Of a DNA stretch of 64,000 nucleotides, positions 48,562-57,224 are shown piece by piece; position 1 is the first letter of the stretch; the number at the start of each line of letters is the position of its first letter. The position numbers and the translations under genes were made by a program. Origin of the DNA: Stenotrophomonas sp. Ste86 (lineage in GTDB: Bacteria; Pseudomonadota; Gammaproteobacteria; Xanthomonadales; Xanthomonadaceae); the NCBI RefSeq assembly GCF_024519465.1, contig NZ_JALJRW010000004.1, positions 1 through 64,000 of the forward strand, read 5' to 3'. The notes beneath the pieces are model-generated. The model saw nothing but the letters and a program-made list of their open reading frames with translations, searched no databases and was not told where the DNA came from.

Positions 48562-49419
48562 ATGCGCATGATCTCCATTGCTGTCACGGGACGCTGGCCG
48601 GGTTGGCTGCTGCTGATGCTGTTGGCGGCATCGGCCGCGCAGGCGCATGCGCGCCAGTCCGAGGACGCACCGCGTCTGCTCAAGGTGGCCACCCTGGAAC
48701 TGCCCACCCTGGGCGAGGGCCAATGGGAGCAGCGCCGCGACCAGGTGCTGCAGATGCTCGACGCGCTGCAGCCGGACGTGATCGCGGTGCAGCGCGTGCT
48801 GCAGACCCAGGGCCGCAACCCGGCCTGCTGGCTGGCCTCGCGGCTGCGCTACAGCTGCGATTTCGTCACCGCCGATCCGCCCAGCCAGGCACTGCGCCAT
48901 GGCAGCGCGATGCTGACCCGGCTGCCGGTCAGCGAAGACGGCGTCACCCTGCTGCATCCGCCGGGCCAGTTCAGTGCCGCCGGCATGCTGCGGGTGAAGC
49001 TGCAGGAAGAACTCATCAACATCTATGTCGCGCGGTTGCGCCCTGACCCGGACGAGCCGCTGGTGCGCCGCCACCAGACCAGCGACCTGATGACCTGGAT
49101 CGGCGCCACCGCCGAAGGCCTGCCCTCGCTGATCGCCGGCGATTTCTCGGCCGACACCGCCGAACTGGTGCGCAGCTCGCCAGGTTTCCAGCCGGCGCGC
49201 CGCAATCCCGGCGAACGGGTCGACCCGCCGTCGGCGGCCGGCAGCGCGCGCGGCCACGGGCTGGACGTGCTGTTCCAGGTCAAGCACTTCGAGGGCATCG
49301 GCCAGCAGGCGCTGAAGCTGCCGGCCAGCGAAGGCAGCGATGCCGACAAGGGCGCCCTGCGGCTGGGGGTGATGGCCACGCTGCGGCTGCAGTCACCGGT
49401 GCCGGTCAGCGCCCCCTGA
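48562..49419 (+). CDS. Exported EEP-fold protein with degenerate active site
   Basis: 285 residues. A signal peptide (about 10-30, LLLMLLAASAAQAHA) precedes an endonuclease/exonuclease/phosphatase-like domain. Residues normally catalytic are replaced when aligned with the EEP protein at 61408. TFNL becomes TLEL, LQEV becomes VQRV, YATHL becomes YVARL, GDFN becomes GDFS, and the terminal SDH motif is missing. It therefore looks like a pseudoenzyme, possibly binding its ligand without cleaving it. TAAACT lies 7 nt before the ATG, so the message may be leaderless. Confidence 0.72.
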   Translation: MRMISIAVTGRWPGWLLLMLLAASAAQAHARQSEDAPRLLKVATLELPTLGEGQWEQRRDQVLQMLDALQPDVIAVQRVLQTQGRNPACWLASRLRYSCDFVTADPPSQALRHGSAMLTRLPVSEDGVTLLHPPGQFSAAGMLRVKLQEELINIYVARLRPDPDEPLVRRHQTSDLMTWIGATAEGLPSLIAGDFSADTAELVRSSPGFQPARRNPGERVDPPSAAGSARGHGLDVLFQVKHFEGIGQQALKLPASEGSDADKGALRLGVMATLRLQSPVPVSAP

Positions 49420-49441
49420 TCCACGGCGCGGTGCCGCAACG

Positions 49442-49473
49442 AAAACGGCCAGGCATCGCTGCCTGGCCGTTTT
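49442..49473. terminator. Bidirectional terminator between the EEP pseudoenzyme and sodA
   Basis: A 14-bp stem including A/T ends (49442-49455 with 49460-49473, loop TCGC) carries an A-run on one side and a T-run on the other. It serves two convergent genes. Confidence 0.9.
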
Positions 49474-49495
49474 GTCATCTACCGTGCTGGATCGC

Positions 49496-50107
<612 letters not shown>

Positions 50108-50354
50108 GTGGATCTCCTGGTAGCTCACTCACCCGGCAAAGACCGGGCGTTGCGCTGACGATGATGGGGATGGACGGCAAGCTTACCAAGGCCCATGTAA
50201 AGGAAATCTGGGCTCGCGCATGCAGCCTCTGCACACCATGTTACGCAACGGTGACGGCAGCGTGGCGTGGATGGGTCGTTGTTCGGCTGCGCCTCATCGC
50301 CCGGCGCACGGTTGACGGTACAGTAGTGGCCACCTTCCCTGCCCCACCCTGCCC

Positions 50355-50816
50355 ATGCGCAAGCCCTTGCTGTTGCTGGTCGCCATCGCGCTGCTGATCG
50401 GCGGCCTGGCCACGATCAAATTCGCGCAGCGTCCCCCGGCGCCACAGTTCGCTCCATCGCTGACCCAGCCGGCGGCACCGAACGCACCACTCGCTACCGG
50501 GACGCAGGGGGTGAAGCACGATCCGTTGCCGCCGTTCCTCCCGCCCGAGGCACGCCGCACCATCGCACTGATCCAGCAGGGCGGACCGTTCCCGCATCGG
50601 CAGGACGGCAGCGTGTTCGGCAACCGCGAACAGCGCCTGCCAGAGCGGCCGCGCGGCTATTACCACGAGTACACCGTCGACACCCCCGGTGCCGGCAACC
50701 GCGGTGCGCGTCGCATCGTCACCGGCGGCAATCCGCCGACCGGCTGGTTCTACAGCGACGACCACTACGAGACCTTTCGCAGTTTCGATGTTCCACCGGC
50801 CGGGAGCTGGCAATGA
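50355..50816 (+). CDS. Exported guanyl-specific ribonuclease (RNase N1/Sa-like)
   Basis: 153 residues. An N-terminal hydrophobic segment (about 4-22) targets it to the membrane or periplasm. A Pro-rich linker follows, then the microbial RNase domain (about 85-150). VFGNREQRLP, YYHEYTVDTPG (catalytic Glu), RGARRIVTG (catalytic Arg) and FYSDDHYETFRSF (catalytic His) match barnase/RNase Sa relatives. It overlaps the barstar gene by 4 nt (ATGA). The pair is a toxin-inhibitor unit; the use of the secreted RNase (nutrition or competition) is unknown. Confidence 0.88.
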   Translation: MRKPLLLLVAIALLIGGLATIKFAQRPPAPQFAPSLTQPAAPNAPLATGTQGVKHDPLPPFLPPEARRTIALIQQGGPFPHRQDGSVFGNREQRLPERPRGYYHEYTVDTPGAGNRGARRIVTGGNPPTGWFYSDDHYETFRSFDVPPAGSWQ

Positions 50817-51265
50817 ACCATGATGGATTCGAGTTGGGCCTGCACGACATCAACAATGCCGGCGTGTATGCGATCGGCAATGGCGATGTGGGCCCGTTGT
50901 CGGCCGCGATGCGCGATGCCGGCCTGCGCGTGGTGCAGATCGACCTGGACGGCTGCCAGGACAAGCGGATGCTGTTGACGCGGCTGGCCGGGCGACTGGA
51001 CTTCCCCACCGGCTTCGGCGGCAACTGGGATGCACTGAGCGACAACCTGCGCGACCTGGCCTGGCTGCCCGCCAACGGCTATGCCCTGTTCTTCAACGAC
51101 GCCGACGCGCTGCGTGCGCAGGCCGGCGCCGACTTCGACACCCTGCTGGACGTGCTCGACGAGGCCAGCCGCAGCTGGGGCGAAACCAACGTGCCGTTCT
51201 GGGCGTTCGTGGCGTTGCAGGATGCCGACGTAAGTGTGGATGCGGACGCGGAACAGGAGCCATAA
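50813..51265 (+). CDS. Barstar-family RNase inhibitor
   Basis: 150 residues. LDGCQDKRMLLTRLAGRLDFPTGFGGNWDALSDNLRDLAWLP is the barstar hallmark (FGxNWDALxDxLrdL). It would bind and block the cognate RNase in the cytosol before export. The start overlaps the RNase stop, so both proteins are made together. It is longer than B. amyloliquefaciens barstar (about 90 residues), with an N-terminal extension and an acidic tail. Confidence 0.92.
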   Translation: MNHDGFELGLHDINNAGVYAIGNGDVGPLSAAMRDAGLRVVQIDLDGCQDKRMLLTRLAGRLDFPTGFGGNWDALSDNLRDLAWLPANGYALFFNDADALRAQAGADFDTLLDVLDEASRSWGETNVPFWAFVALQDADVSVDADAEQEP

Positions 51266-51298
51266 CGTCCCGCCCGATCGACGGCGCCAAGCCATCCG

Positions 51299-51563
51299 TG
51301 GCTCGCAGGTGTCATGAACGCCCGACCGGTAAATCCACGCCATGCGTGGCTGGCAGGTGCCATGAACGCCCGACCGGTAGAGCCACGCCATGCGTGGCGT
51401 GGCTCTACCCGGGGGTCGGAACGCCTGACCGGAGAGCAGCCACGCATGGCGTGGCTCTACCCGGGGTCGGAACGCCTGACCGGAGGGCAGCCACGCATGG
51501 CGTGGCTCTACCCGGGGGTCGGAAGGCCTGACTGAAGGGCAGCCACGCATGGCGTGGCGCTAC
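51299..51563. repeat. SMAG cluster after the barstar gene
   Basis: Two plus-oriented units with a 48-bp period (shared ATGAACGCCCGACCGGTA at 51314 and 51362) run into minus-oriented palindromes near 51380-51408, 51438-51460, 51489-51511 and 51541-51563. The first plus and minus copies are fused into one near-palindrome. The gap 51266-51584 has no gene. A CCCCGCC/GGCGGGG hairpin (51565-51582) ends it. Confidence 0.85.
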
Positions 51564-51584
51564 CCCCGCCGATGCGGCGGGGCC

Positions 51585-53327
51585 TCAGCGGCTGCCGTTG
51601 TCTTCCTGCAGCTCTTTCTTGAACGGGATGTCCGGCGGCGGACGCGCGATCGCCGGCTGGTCCTGCATGTTCGGATCGCTCAGGCCGCAGCCGCCGCCGA
51701 ACTGCAGGATCGAGACGACGCAGGAGATCGACGAGCTGGTGCCCGGGATCGGAATCTCCACCGCCTTGATGCCCTTGCGGACCCATTCGGCCAGCAGCGA
51801 TTCGTTGGGCGCCCAGTACTTGTCGAACGAGGTCGGGGTGTAGTCGTACGGTGGGCGCTTGAGCCAGGTGCCGGACTGGGCGATGCGCTCCTTGGTCCAG
51901 CCGTCCTTGTCACCGCCCGGTGCGCCGCGCTCGGTGGTGCCCTTGCCGTCCTGGCCAGGCACGCGCACGCTGCCGTCGGCCTTGAACAGGCTGTCGCCGT
52001 GGCTGCCGGTATCGGCGACGGCGCGGCCGTCGAGATCGCGATCCTGCGGATGGTTGGCCGCGCCCCAATCGTCGCCGCGCGTCGGCGCGGCCCAGTTGCC
52101 CGGGTTCGCCGCCGGCTTCGCGGCGGGCTGGGTGCTGGCGCGCGCGGTCGAGGGGCTGCTGCTGGTGCTCGGCGTGGTCGCCGTCGCGGTGGACGTCGCG
52201 CTCGCCGTGCGCGGCGCGGTGCTGGTCGACGCCGGTGCCGGCCGCGCGGCTGGCGTGGGCACGCTGCGTTCCCGCACTGCAACCTCGGTCGACCTGCCGC
52301 TCACGGTGACGTCCCGTTGCGGCACCGTCGCCATCGTCACCGATGGCGCCGTGACGGGCTGGACCTCGCGTTCGCGCACCTGCAGCTCGCGCTGGGGCAG
52401 CGTGGCCTCCACGCGTGGACCGGGCACGCGCACCGTGGTCGCAGGCGCCTCGACCACGCTGACCTGGCGCTCGCGCACCGTGGGCTCCGGCGTGCGCAGC
52501 TGGGGTTCGGCCGGCCGCGGCACCGCCACGCTGGTGCGCGGGGTCGGCGCCTCGACGGTAGTGACGGTGCGCTCGCGCACGGCGATGTCCTGCGGCTCAC
52601 GCGGCGTCACCCGCACCTCGGTGCGCACCACGCTGGTGGGCGGCACGACAAAATCCGTGGACGCCTGCGCAACTTCGGTGGCCTGCACCGGCTGCTCGAC
52701 CGGCGGCGTCACCGGGCTGGGCGGCGTCGGTTGCGGCACCTCGGGTGGCGTGGGCTCGGCACTCGGCTGCGGGGCCGATGCAGACGCCGACGCCCGCGGG
52801 CTGCTGGCCGCTGCGTCCGGTTCGCTGGCCGGTGCATTGCTCGGGGCACGTGCTGCCGCATCCGGCGTCGCTTCGCCACCGCCCTCTTCCTGCGGCGTGC
52901 CACGCCCCACCAGGGCCACCTGCACGCGGCCACTCTCGCCGCCCTGCTCGGGCTCCACCGGCGGCCGGATCAGCGCAACCCACAGCAGCAGCACGGCAAA
53001 CAGCACATGCAACAAGAGGCTGATGCTGGCCGAACTCCAGCGCATCCAGCGCTGGTCGCGCGGCGCCGGGTCCCAACCCTGCCACAGCAGGCGTCGGATC
53101 GACTGCAGGAAACCCAGCTGCGGCAGACGGCCGCTGGACACCGGCAATGGCCGCTGGATCAGCTCGGCGATAACCTCACTGGCACGGAACGGCCGCGGCA
53201 GCGGGGTGAGCGCACGCAGCCACAGGCCCCACCCATACGGCAGGCCCGTGGTTTTTTCGAGGATGCGGTTGTCCGGCTGGCGTGCCAGCAGCCACTCGAG
53301 GATGTCGTCAGCCCGGCGCAGTGGCAC
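51585..53327 (-). CDS. Xanthomonad transmembrane repetitive protein
   Basis: 580 residues. An N-terminal cytosolic part (about 1-100) is followed by one membrane helix near 102-125 ([21 protein letters not shown]). A long Pro/Ala/Ser-rich region follows, holding imperfect repeats of VRERxVxxVEAP type (about 240-360). The C-terminal domain has cysteines in [16 protein letters not shown]. This matches the protein named 'transmembrane repetitive protein' in xanthomonads, function unknown. TonB-like periplasm-spanning is a possibility from composition only. It starts 9 nt after nfuA, so they form an operon. Confidence 0.75.
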   Translation of the reverse strand: MPLRRADDILEWLLARQPDNRILEKTTGLPYGWGLWLRALTPLPRPFRASEVIAELIQRPLPVSSGRLPQLGFLQSIRRLLWQGWDPAPRDQRWMRWSSASISLLLHVLFAVLLLWVALIRPPVEPEQGGESGRVQVALVGRGTPQEEGGGEATPDAAARAPSNAPASEPDAAASSPRASASASAPQPSAEPTPPEVPQPTPPSPVTPPVEQPVQATEVAQASTDFVVPPTSVVRTEVRVTPREPQDIAVRERTVTTVEAPTPRTSVAVPRPAEPQLRTPEPTVRERQVSVVEAPATTVRVPGPRVEATLPQRELQVREREVQPVTAPSVTMATVPQRDVTVSGRSTEVAVRERSVPTPAARPAPASTSTAPRTASATSTATATTPSTSSSPSTARASTQPAAKPAANPGNWAAPTRGDDWGAANHPQDRDLDGRAVADTGSHGDSLFKADGSVRVPGQDGKGTTERGAPGGDKDGWTKERIAQSGTWLKRPPYDYTPTSFDKYWAPNESLLAEWVRKGIKAVEIPIPGTSSSISCVVSILQFGGGCGLSDPNMQDQPAIARPPPDIPFKKELQEDNGSR

Positions 53328-53336
53328 GCAGCGGAA

Positions 53337-53936
53337 TCAGGCGGCGGTGCCGCGCGGAATGTACGGCGCGTTGCCACTCTCGTGGTCGGTCGCGTCGCGC
53401 ACCGCGGTAATCCCGGGTACCCGCCCCATCAAGGTCTTCTCGATGCCCTGCTTGAGGGTCACATCGGCCATGCCGCAGCCCTGGCAACCGCCGCCGAAGC
53501 GCAGCAGCACCACGCCATCGGCGGATACTTCCTGCACCGCGACCTTGCCGCCGTGGGAGGCGAGCTGCGGATTGACTTCGTTCTCCACCACCCAGCGCAC
53601 GCGCTCGACCAGCGAGGATGCGTCGGTGGGGGCTTCGCCCTTGATCTTGGGGGCCTTGATGGTGAGCTGCTGGCCACCGGTGGCGTTGCTGACGATGTCG
53701 ATGTCGGCACCGTCCAGCCAGCCCACGCTGGTGGCATCGACGTAAAGGGTGAAGCCATCGCAGTCCACCGCCCACTCATCGCCCATCAGGTCGGTGGGCT
53801 CGGCGAACTCCAGGCGGGCGTCGGCACGCGGGGTGCCAGCATCGACGGCGCTCAGGCGCACGCCCATGCCGGGCACGGCCTCACGCTCGATCAGCTTGCG
53901 GAAATAGGTCTGGGCAGTGTCGGATATCTGGATCAT
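53337..53936 (-). CDS. nfuA: Fe/S biogenesis protein NfuA
   Basis: 199 residues (E. coli 191). Scaffold that carries and delivers [4Fe-4S] clusters. The N-terminal degenerate A-type domain (about 1-95) lacks the usual cysteines. The C-terminal Nfu domain (about 105-185) has the cluster-binding [15 protein letters not shown]. It precedes the transmembrane repetitive gene. Clients in this window include the iron-sulphur fumarase. Confidence 0.94.
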   Translation of the reverse strand: MIQISDTAQTYFRKLIEREAVPGMGVRLSAVDAGTPRADARLEFAEPTDLMGDEWAVDCDGFTLYVDATSVGWLDGADIDIVSNATGGQQLTIKAPKIKGEAPTDASSLVERVRWVVENEVNPQLASHGGKVAVQEVSADGVVLLRFGGGCQGCGMADVTLKQGIEKTLMGRVPGITAVRDATDHESGNAPYIPRGTAA

Positions 53937-54038
53937 CGGGCTATTCTAGCCACTTACATGTTATGCGCTCATTCGGTTTATACACCGTCCGGCGCATCGT
54001 TCAGGCATCTTGCAACACGAAAGGGAGTGGAGGATTTC

Positions 54039-54380
54039 ATGGCCGACCTGATTCCGCTGGCGCAGGCGCATTGCGTGCCGCGCAAGGGCAGCGACCACAA
54101 GCTGGGCGAGGCCCGGGTGGCCGAACTGCTGGCGCAGATTCCCGGCTGGGCACTGGCCGAGCAGGGCCAGGCGCTTACCCGCACCTTCCGCTTCGACAAT
54201 TACCACGGGACCATGGCGTTCGTGAACGCGCTGGCCTGGGTGGCCCATCGCGAAGACCACCACCCCGACCTGGGCGTGCATTACGACCGGGCCGTGGTGC
54301 GCTTCTCCACCCACGATGTGGGCGGCCTGAGCGAAAACGACTTCATCTGCGCAGCCAAGGCCTCGAGCCTGACGGAGTGA
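54039..54380 (+). CDS. phhB: 4a-hydroxytetrahydrobiopterin dehydratase
   Basis: 113 residues, the pterin-4a-carbinolamine dehydratase. It recycles the pterin cofactor used by phenylalanine hydroxylase and is sometimes also a transcription cofactor. Signature residues: [29 protein letters not shown] (with EDHHP), and [21 protein letters not shown] lies 5 nt before the ATG. The TonB-like lipoprotein gene starts 4 nt after its stop. phhA is not in the window. Confidence 0.92.
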   Translation: MADLIPLAQAHCVPRKGSDHKLGEARVAELLAQIPGWALAEQGQALTRTFRFDNYHGTMAFVNALAWVAHREDHHPDLGVHYDRAVVRFSTHDVGGLSENDFICAAKASSLTE

Positions 54381-54384
54381 TTCC

Positions 54385-54801
54385 ATGAAACTGCAGTGCC
54401 TCGTGTTGTCCAGCCTCGCCCTCGTCAGCCTGGCCGGCTGCAACAAGCCGGCCACCCCGGCCGCACCGGTCGCCGCGCCCACCGACGTGGCCGCGGTGAA
54501 GACCCCGCCGCCGCAGTACCCGATCGAACTGGCCTGCCAGGGCATCGGCGGCACCAGCACCTTCAAGGTGGTGATCGCCGCCAACGGCAAGCCCAGCCAG
54601 GTGGCGCAGGTAACCGGCAGCGGCAATGCCCAGCTGGACGAGCTGGCCAGGAAGGCGGTCGAAGGCTGGGAGTTCAAGGCGGCCACGCGCAACGGCCAGA
54701 CCGTGTCGACCACGATCCAGGTGCCGGTCAGCTTCAACCCGCCGCAGCCCAAGCCGGACGAGTGCTTCGCGGTGGAAGAGCGGCTCCGCCGCGGCGGCTG
54801 A
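54385..54801 (+). CDS. TonB-C-terminal-domain lipoprotein
   Basis: 138 residues. Signal peptide with lipobox LAGC (Cys19), an Ala/Pro-rich linker (about 24-45), then a small C-terminal domain with FKVVIAANGKPSQVAQVTGSGNAQLDELARKAVEGWEFKAATRNGQTVSTTIQVPVSF, typical of TonB C-terminal (energy-transducer-like) proteins. With no long spacer or cytoplasmic helix it cannot be a classical TonB; it is anchored by lipid. It follows phhB by 4 nt, so they are probably cotranscribed. Confidence 0.78.
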   Translation: MKLQCLVLSSLALVSLAGCNKPATPAAPVAAPTDVAAVKTPPPQYPIELACQGIGGTSTFKVVIAANGKPSQVAQVTGSGNAQLDELARKAVEGWEFKAATRNGQTVSTTIQVPVSFNPPQPKPDECFAVEERLRRGG

Positions 54802-54893
54802 GCGCCGTCGTCCTATGAGGCCAGCCGCCGCAAGCCTCTCCTTCACGCGCCCCGCCCGGGGCGCGTTGCACTTCTACAAGGACGCTGCGGCGC

Positions 54894-55703
54894 ATGCTCG
54901 ACATTTCGGCTGAACACGTATGGGTGGCCCTCGCCGTGACCCTGGCCGCCGGCCTGGCAACCGGCATCGGCAGCTTGATGGTGGTGTTCTCGCGCCGCCC
55001 GAACCCGCGCCTGCTGGCGTTCGGGCTGGCCTTCGCCGGCGGGGCGATGGTGTTCGTGTCGCTCACCGAGATCCTCAACAAGGCGATCGACTCGTTCACC
55101 CAGGCCTACGATGCGCGCCTCGGGTTTGCCTACGGCACGGCGGCGTTCCTGGCCGGGGTGCTGCTGATCGTGGTCATCGACCACCTGATCCCCAACCCGC
55201 ACGAGAGCCTGGACAAGCAGGACCCGCTGTTCCGCGACAACAACAAGGCCTACATCAAGCGGGTCGGGATGCTGACCGCGATCGCGATCACCGCACACAA
55301 CTTCCCCGAGGGCCTGGCCACCTTCTTCGCCACGCTGGAGAGCCCGTCGGTGGGCATGCCGCTGGCCTTCGCCATCGCCATCCACAACATTCCCGAAGGC
55401 ATCGCGATCGCGGTGCCGGTGTACTTCGCCACGCAGAACAAAGGGTACGCGGTCGGTGCCAGCCTGTTGTCCGGCCTGGCCGAGCCGGTCGGGGCGGTGA
55501 TCGGCTATTTCGCGCTGTCGGGCGTGCTCAACCACGCCACCTTCGGCTGGGTGTTCGGGCTGATTTCCGGGGTGATGGTGTTCCTGGCCCTGGACGAACT
55601 GCTGCCGGCGGCAAAGCGCTACGCCAAGGGTCACGAAACGGTTTACGGGCTGGTGGCGGGCATGGGCAGCCTGGCAGTCAGCCTGGTGCTGTTCAAGTGG
55701 TGA
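54894..55703 (+). CDS. zupT: ZIP-family zinc/metal importer
   Basis: 269 residues, eight helices. The metal-binding helices have HNFPEGLATFFATLES near residue 137 and HNIPEGIAIAVPVYF near residue 163, the double H-N-x-P-E-G pair of ZupT, which imports zinc and other divalent metals. EILNKAIDSF and AEPVGAVIGYF are also conserved. It is 92 nt after the TonB-like gene and followed by two SMAG palindromes. Confidence 0.94.
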   Translation: MLDISAEHVWVALAVTLAAGLATGIGSLMVVFSRRPNPRLLAFGLAFAGGAMVFVSLTEILNKAIDSFTQAYDARLGFAYGTAAFLAGVLLIVVIDHLIPNPHESLDKQDPLFRDNNKAYIKRVGMLTAIAITAHNFPEGLATFFATLESPSVGMPLAFAIAIHNIPEGIAIAVPVYFATQNKGYAVGASLLSGLAEPVGAVIGYFALSGVLNHATFGWVFGLISGVMVFLALDELLPAAKRYAKGHETVYGLVAGMGSLAVSLVLFKW

Positions 55704-55737
55704 TACCCCACCCGGCCACCCCCGGCACGCACCAACG

Positions 55738-55806
55738 GTAGTGCCGGCCGCTGGCCGGCTGCTTTTGGTTGGGGCATGCGGGGAGCCGGCCAGCGGCCGG
55801 CACTAC
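55738..55806. repeat. Facing pair of SMAG palindromes
   Basis: A plus copy (55738-55760) faces a minus copy (55784-55806) across 23 bp, a REPIN-like arrangement between convergent genes zupT and rluC. Confidence 0.85.
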
Positions 55807-55840
55807 CGTTGGCCGTCAACCGACGGCCGGTACCTGGGGT

Positions 55841-56818
55841 TTATTTCAACCGGTTCAACACCTCGGCCAGCTCGTCGGCCAACGGCGCGTTGAGCAGGTA
55901 CGGGGTCTTGCCGTTGTCGAGGAAAAACTCCAGCGAGGCCGCGTGCAGGAACAGGCGTTTCAGCCCGATCTGGTCACGAAGGCGCTTGTTGACGTCCGGA
56001 TCGCCGTACTTGTCGTCACCGGCCACCGGATGGCCCAGATGCTGGGCGTGCACGCGGATCTGGTGGGTGCGGCCGGTTTCGATGCGCACCTCGCAGTACG
56101 AATGCCCGCCCTTGCGCTCCAGGACCTTGAAGTGGCTGATCGATTCTTTGCCGATCGGATTGACCTGGACGTGACGCTCGCCGCCCTGGCGAAGCCCCAC
56201 ATGCAGCGGCGCGTCCACGGTCATCGTGCCGTCGGGCATGCGCCCCACCAGCAGGGTCAGATAGTGCTTGCGGATGCCCGAGCCGTGGTCTTCACGCAGC
56301 AGCGCCTGCAGCTCGCTCAGCGCCGAGCGCTTCTTTGCCACGATCAGCAGCCCCGACGTGTCCCGGTCCAGCCGGTGCACCAACTCCAGGGTCTTGCCGG
56401 GCCGCAGCGCGCGCAGGGTTTCGATCGCGCCGAAGCTGATCCCGCTGCCGCCGTGGCTGGCCACGCCGGACGGCTTGTTCAGCGCCAGCAGCCGATCGTC
56501 TTCGAACACGATGGCATCTTCCAGCCGCTTCATGAACGCGGCGGGCGGACCGGCCTTATCTCCTTCTTCATTGAGACGGACCGGAGGCACGCGCACCTCA
56601 TCGCCGGGCTCGAGCTTGCGCTCTGCCTTGGCGCGGCCGCCGTTGACCCGGACCTGGCCACTGCGGACGAGCTTGTAGATCAGGCTGCGCGGTGCACCCT
56701 TGAGCTGGCCGAGCAGGAAGTTGTCCAGGCGTTGCCCTGCCCGGTCGGCCGGGACAGTGAGGATACGTACGCTGGTCATGGCTTCAGCGGCTTTCGGGGT
56801 GGGCTCGGTAACGGTCAT
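55841..56818 (-). CDS. rluC: 23S rRNA pseudouridine synthase C
   Basis: 325 residues. Converts uridines 955, 2504 and 2580 of 23S rRNA to pseudouridine. An S4 RNA-binding domain (about 18-80: GQRLDNFLLGQLKGAPRSLIYKLVRSGQVRVNG) precedes the RluA/RluC catalytic domain, with HRLDRDTSGLLIVAKKR near residue 144 (catalytic Asp) and RTHQIRVHAQHLGHPV near residue 245. It is divergent from rne, as in many gammaproteobacteria. Confidence 0.94.
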   Translation of the reverse strand: MTVTEPTPKAAEAMTSVRILTVPADRAGQRLDNFLLGQLKGAPRSLIYKLVRSGQVRVNGGRAKAERKLEPGDEVRVPPVRLNEEGDKAGPPAAFMKRLEDAIVFEDDRLLALNKPSGVASHGGSGISFGAIETLRALRPGKTLELVHRLDRDTSGLLIVAKKRSALSELQALLREDHGSGIRKHYLTLLVGRMPDGTMTVDAPLHVGLRQGGERHVQVNPIGKESISHFKVLERKGGHSYCEVRIETGRTHQIRVHAQHLGHPVAGDDKYGDPDVNKRLRDQIGLKRLFLHAASLEFFLDNGKTPYLLNAPLADELAEVLNRLK

Positions 56819-57224
56819 TGGCCTTTTATTCTGTTACACTCGGCGGGCGAGATAAGGGATTGATTTCGTTGGAAGTTGCTCTGGGCCAGAAGCCCGACTT
56901 CCCTCGATTCCGGCACAGTGCGCAGCCACCGCCCCCGGGGCGGCCATGTTAGCGGCTCACCGGCGGTCCCGGCCATCGCCGGATGCCTGACAAGCGTCTG
57001 AGCTGAAAAACATGTCCCTGTGGCGCTCCAGCCTGGCTGAAAGCTGCCTCCGGCCCCGTTACACCCAAACCAAAACAAATGAAGCGCTCCCGCGGCCTGC
57101 CGTGGTGTTGTAGCGCTGGAAACCCAAGCCGCCCTCCCCGCGCCTGCGCGATGGGCGACGAAGCGTGACCAGAAGCGAAACCCCATGGCGTTCCGCGCGG
57201 TAGCAGCGCGCGAGGAACGCAAGA
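56819..57224 (+). promoter_or_regulatory. Long intergenic region and rne leader
   Basis: 406 bp between divergent rluC and rne. In E. coli the rne leader of some 360 nt folds into hairpins through which RNase E controls its own message. Seen here: a compound hairpin (57189-57219) with stem CGTTCC/GGAACG plus GCGCG/CGCGC, whose 3' arm contains the AGGA ribosome-binding site 8 nt before the ATG. An AGCGCT-to-AGCGCT palindrome near 57082-57118 forms another fold. No gene is present. Confidence 0.6.
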
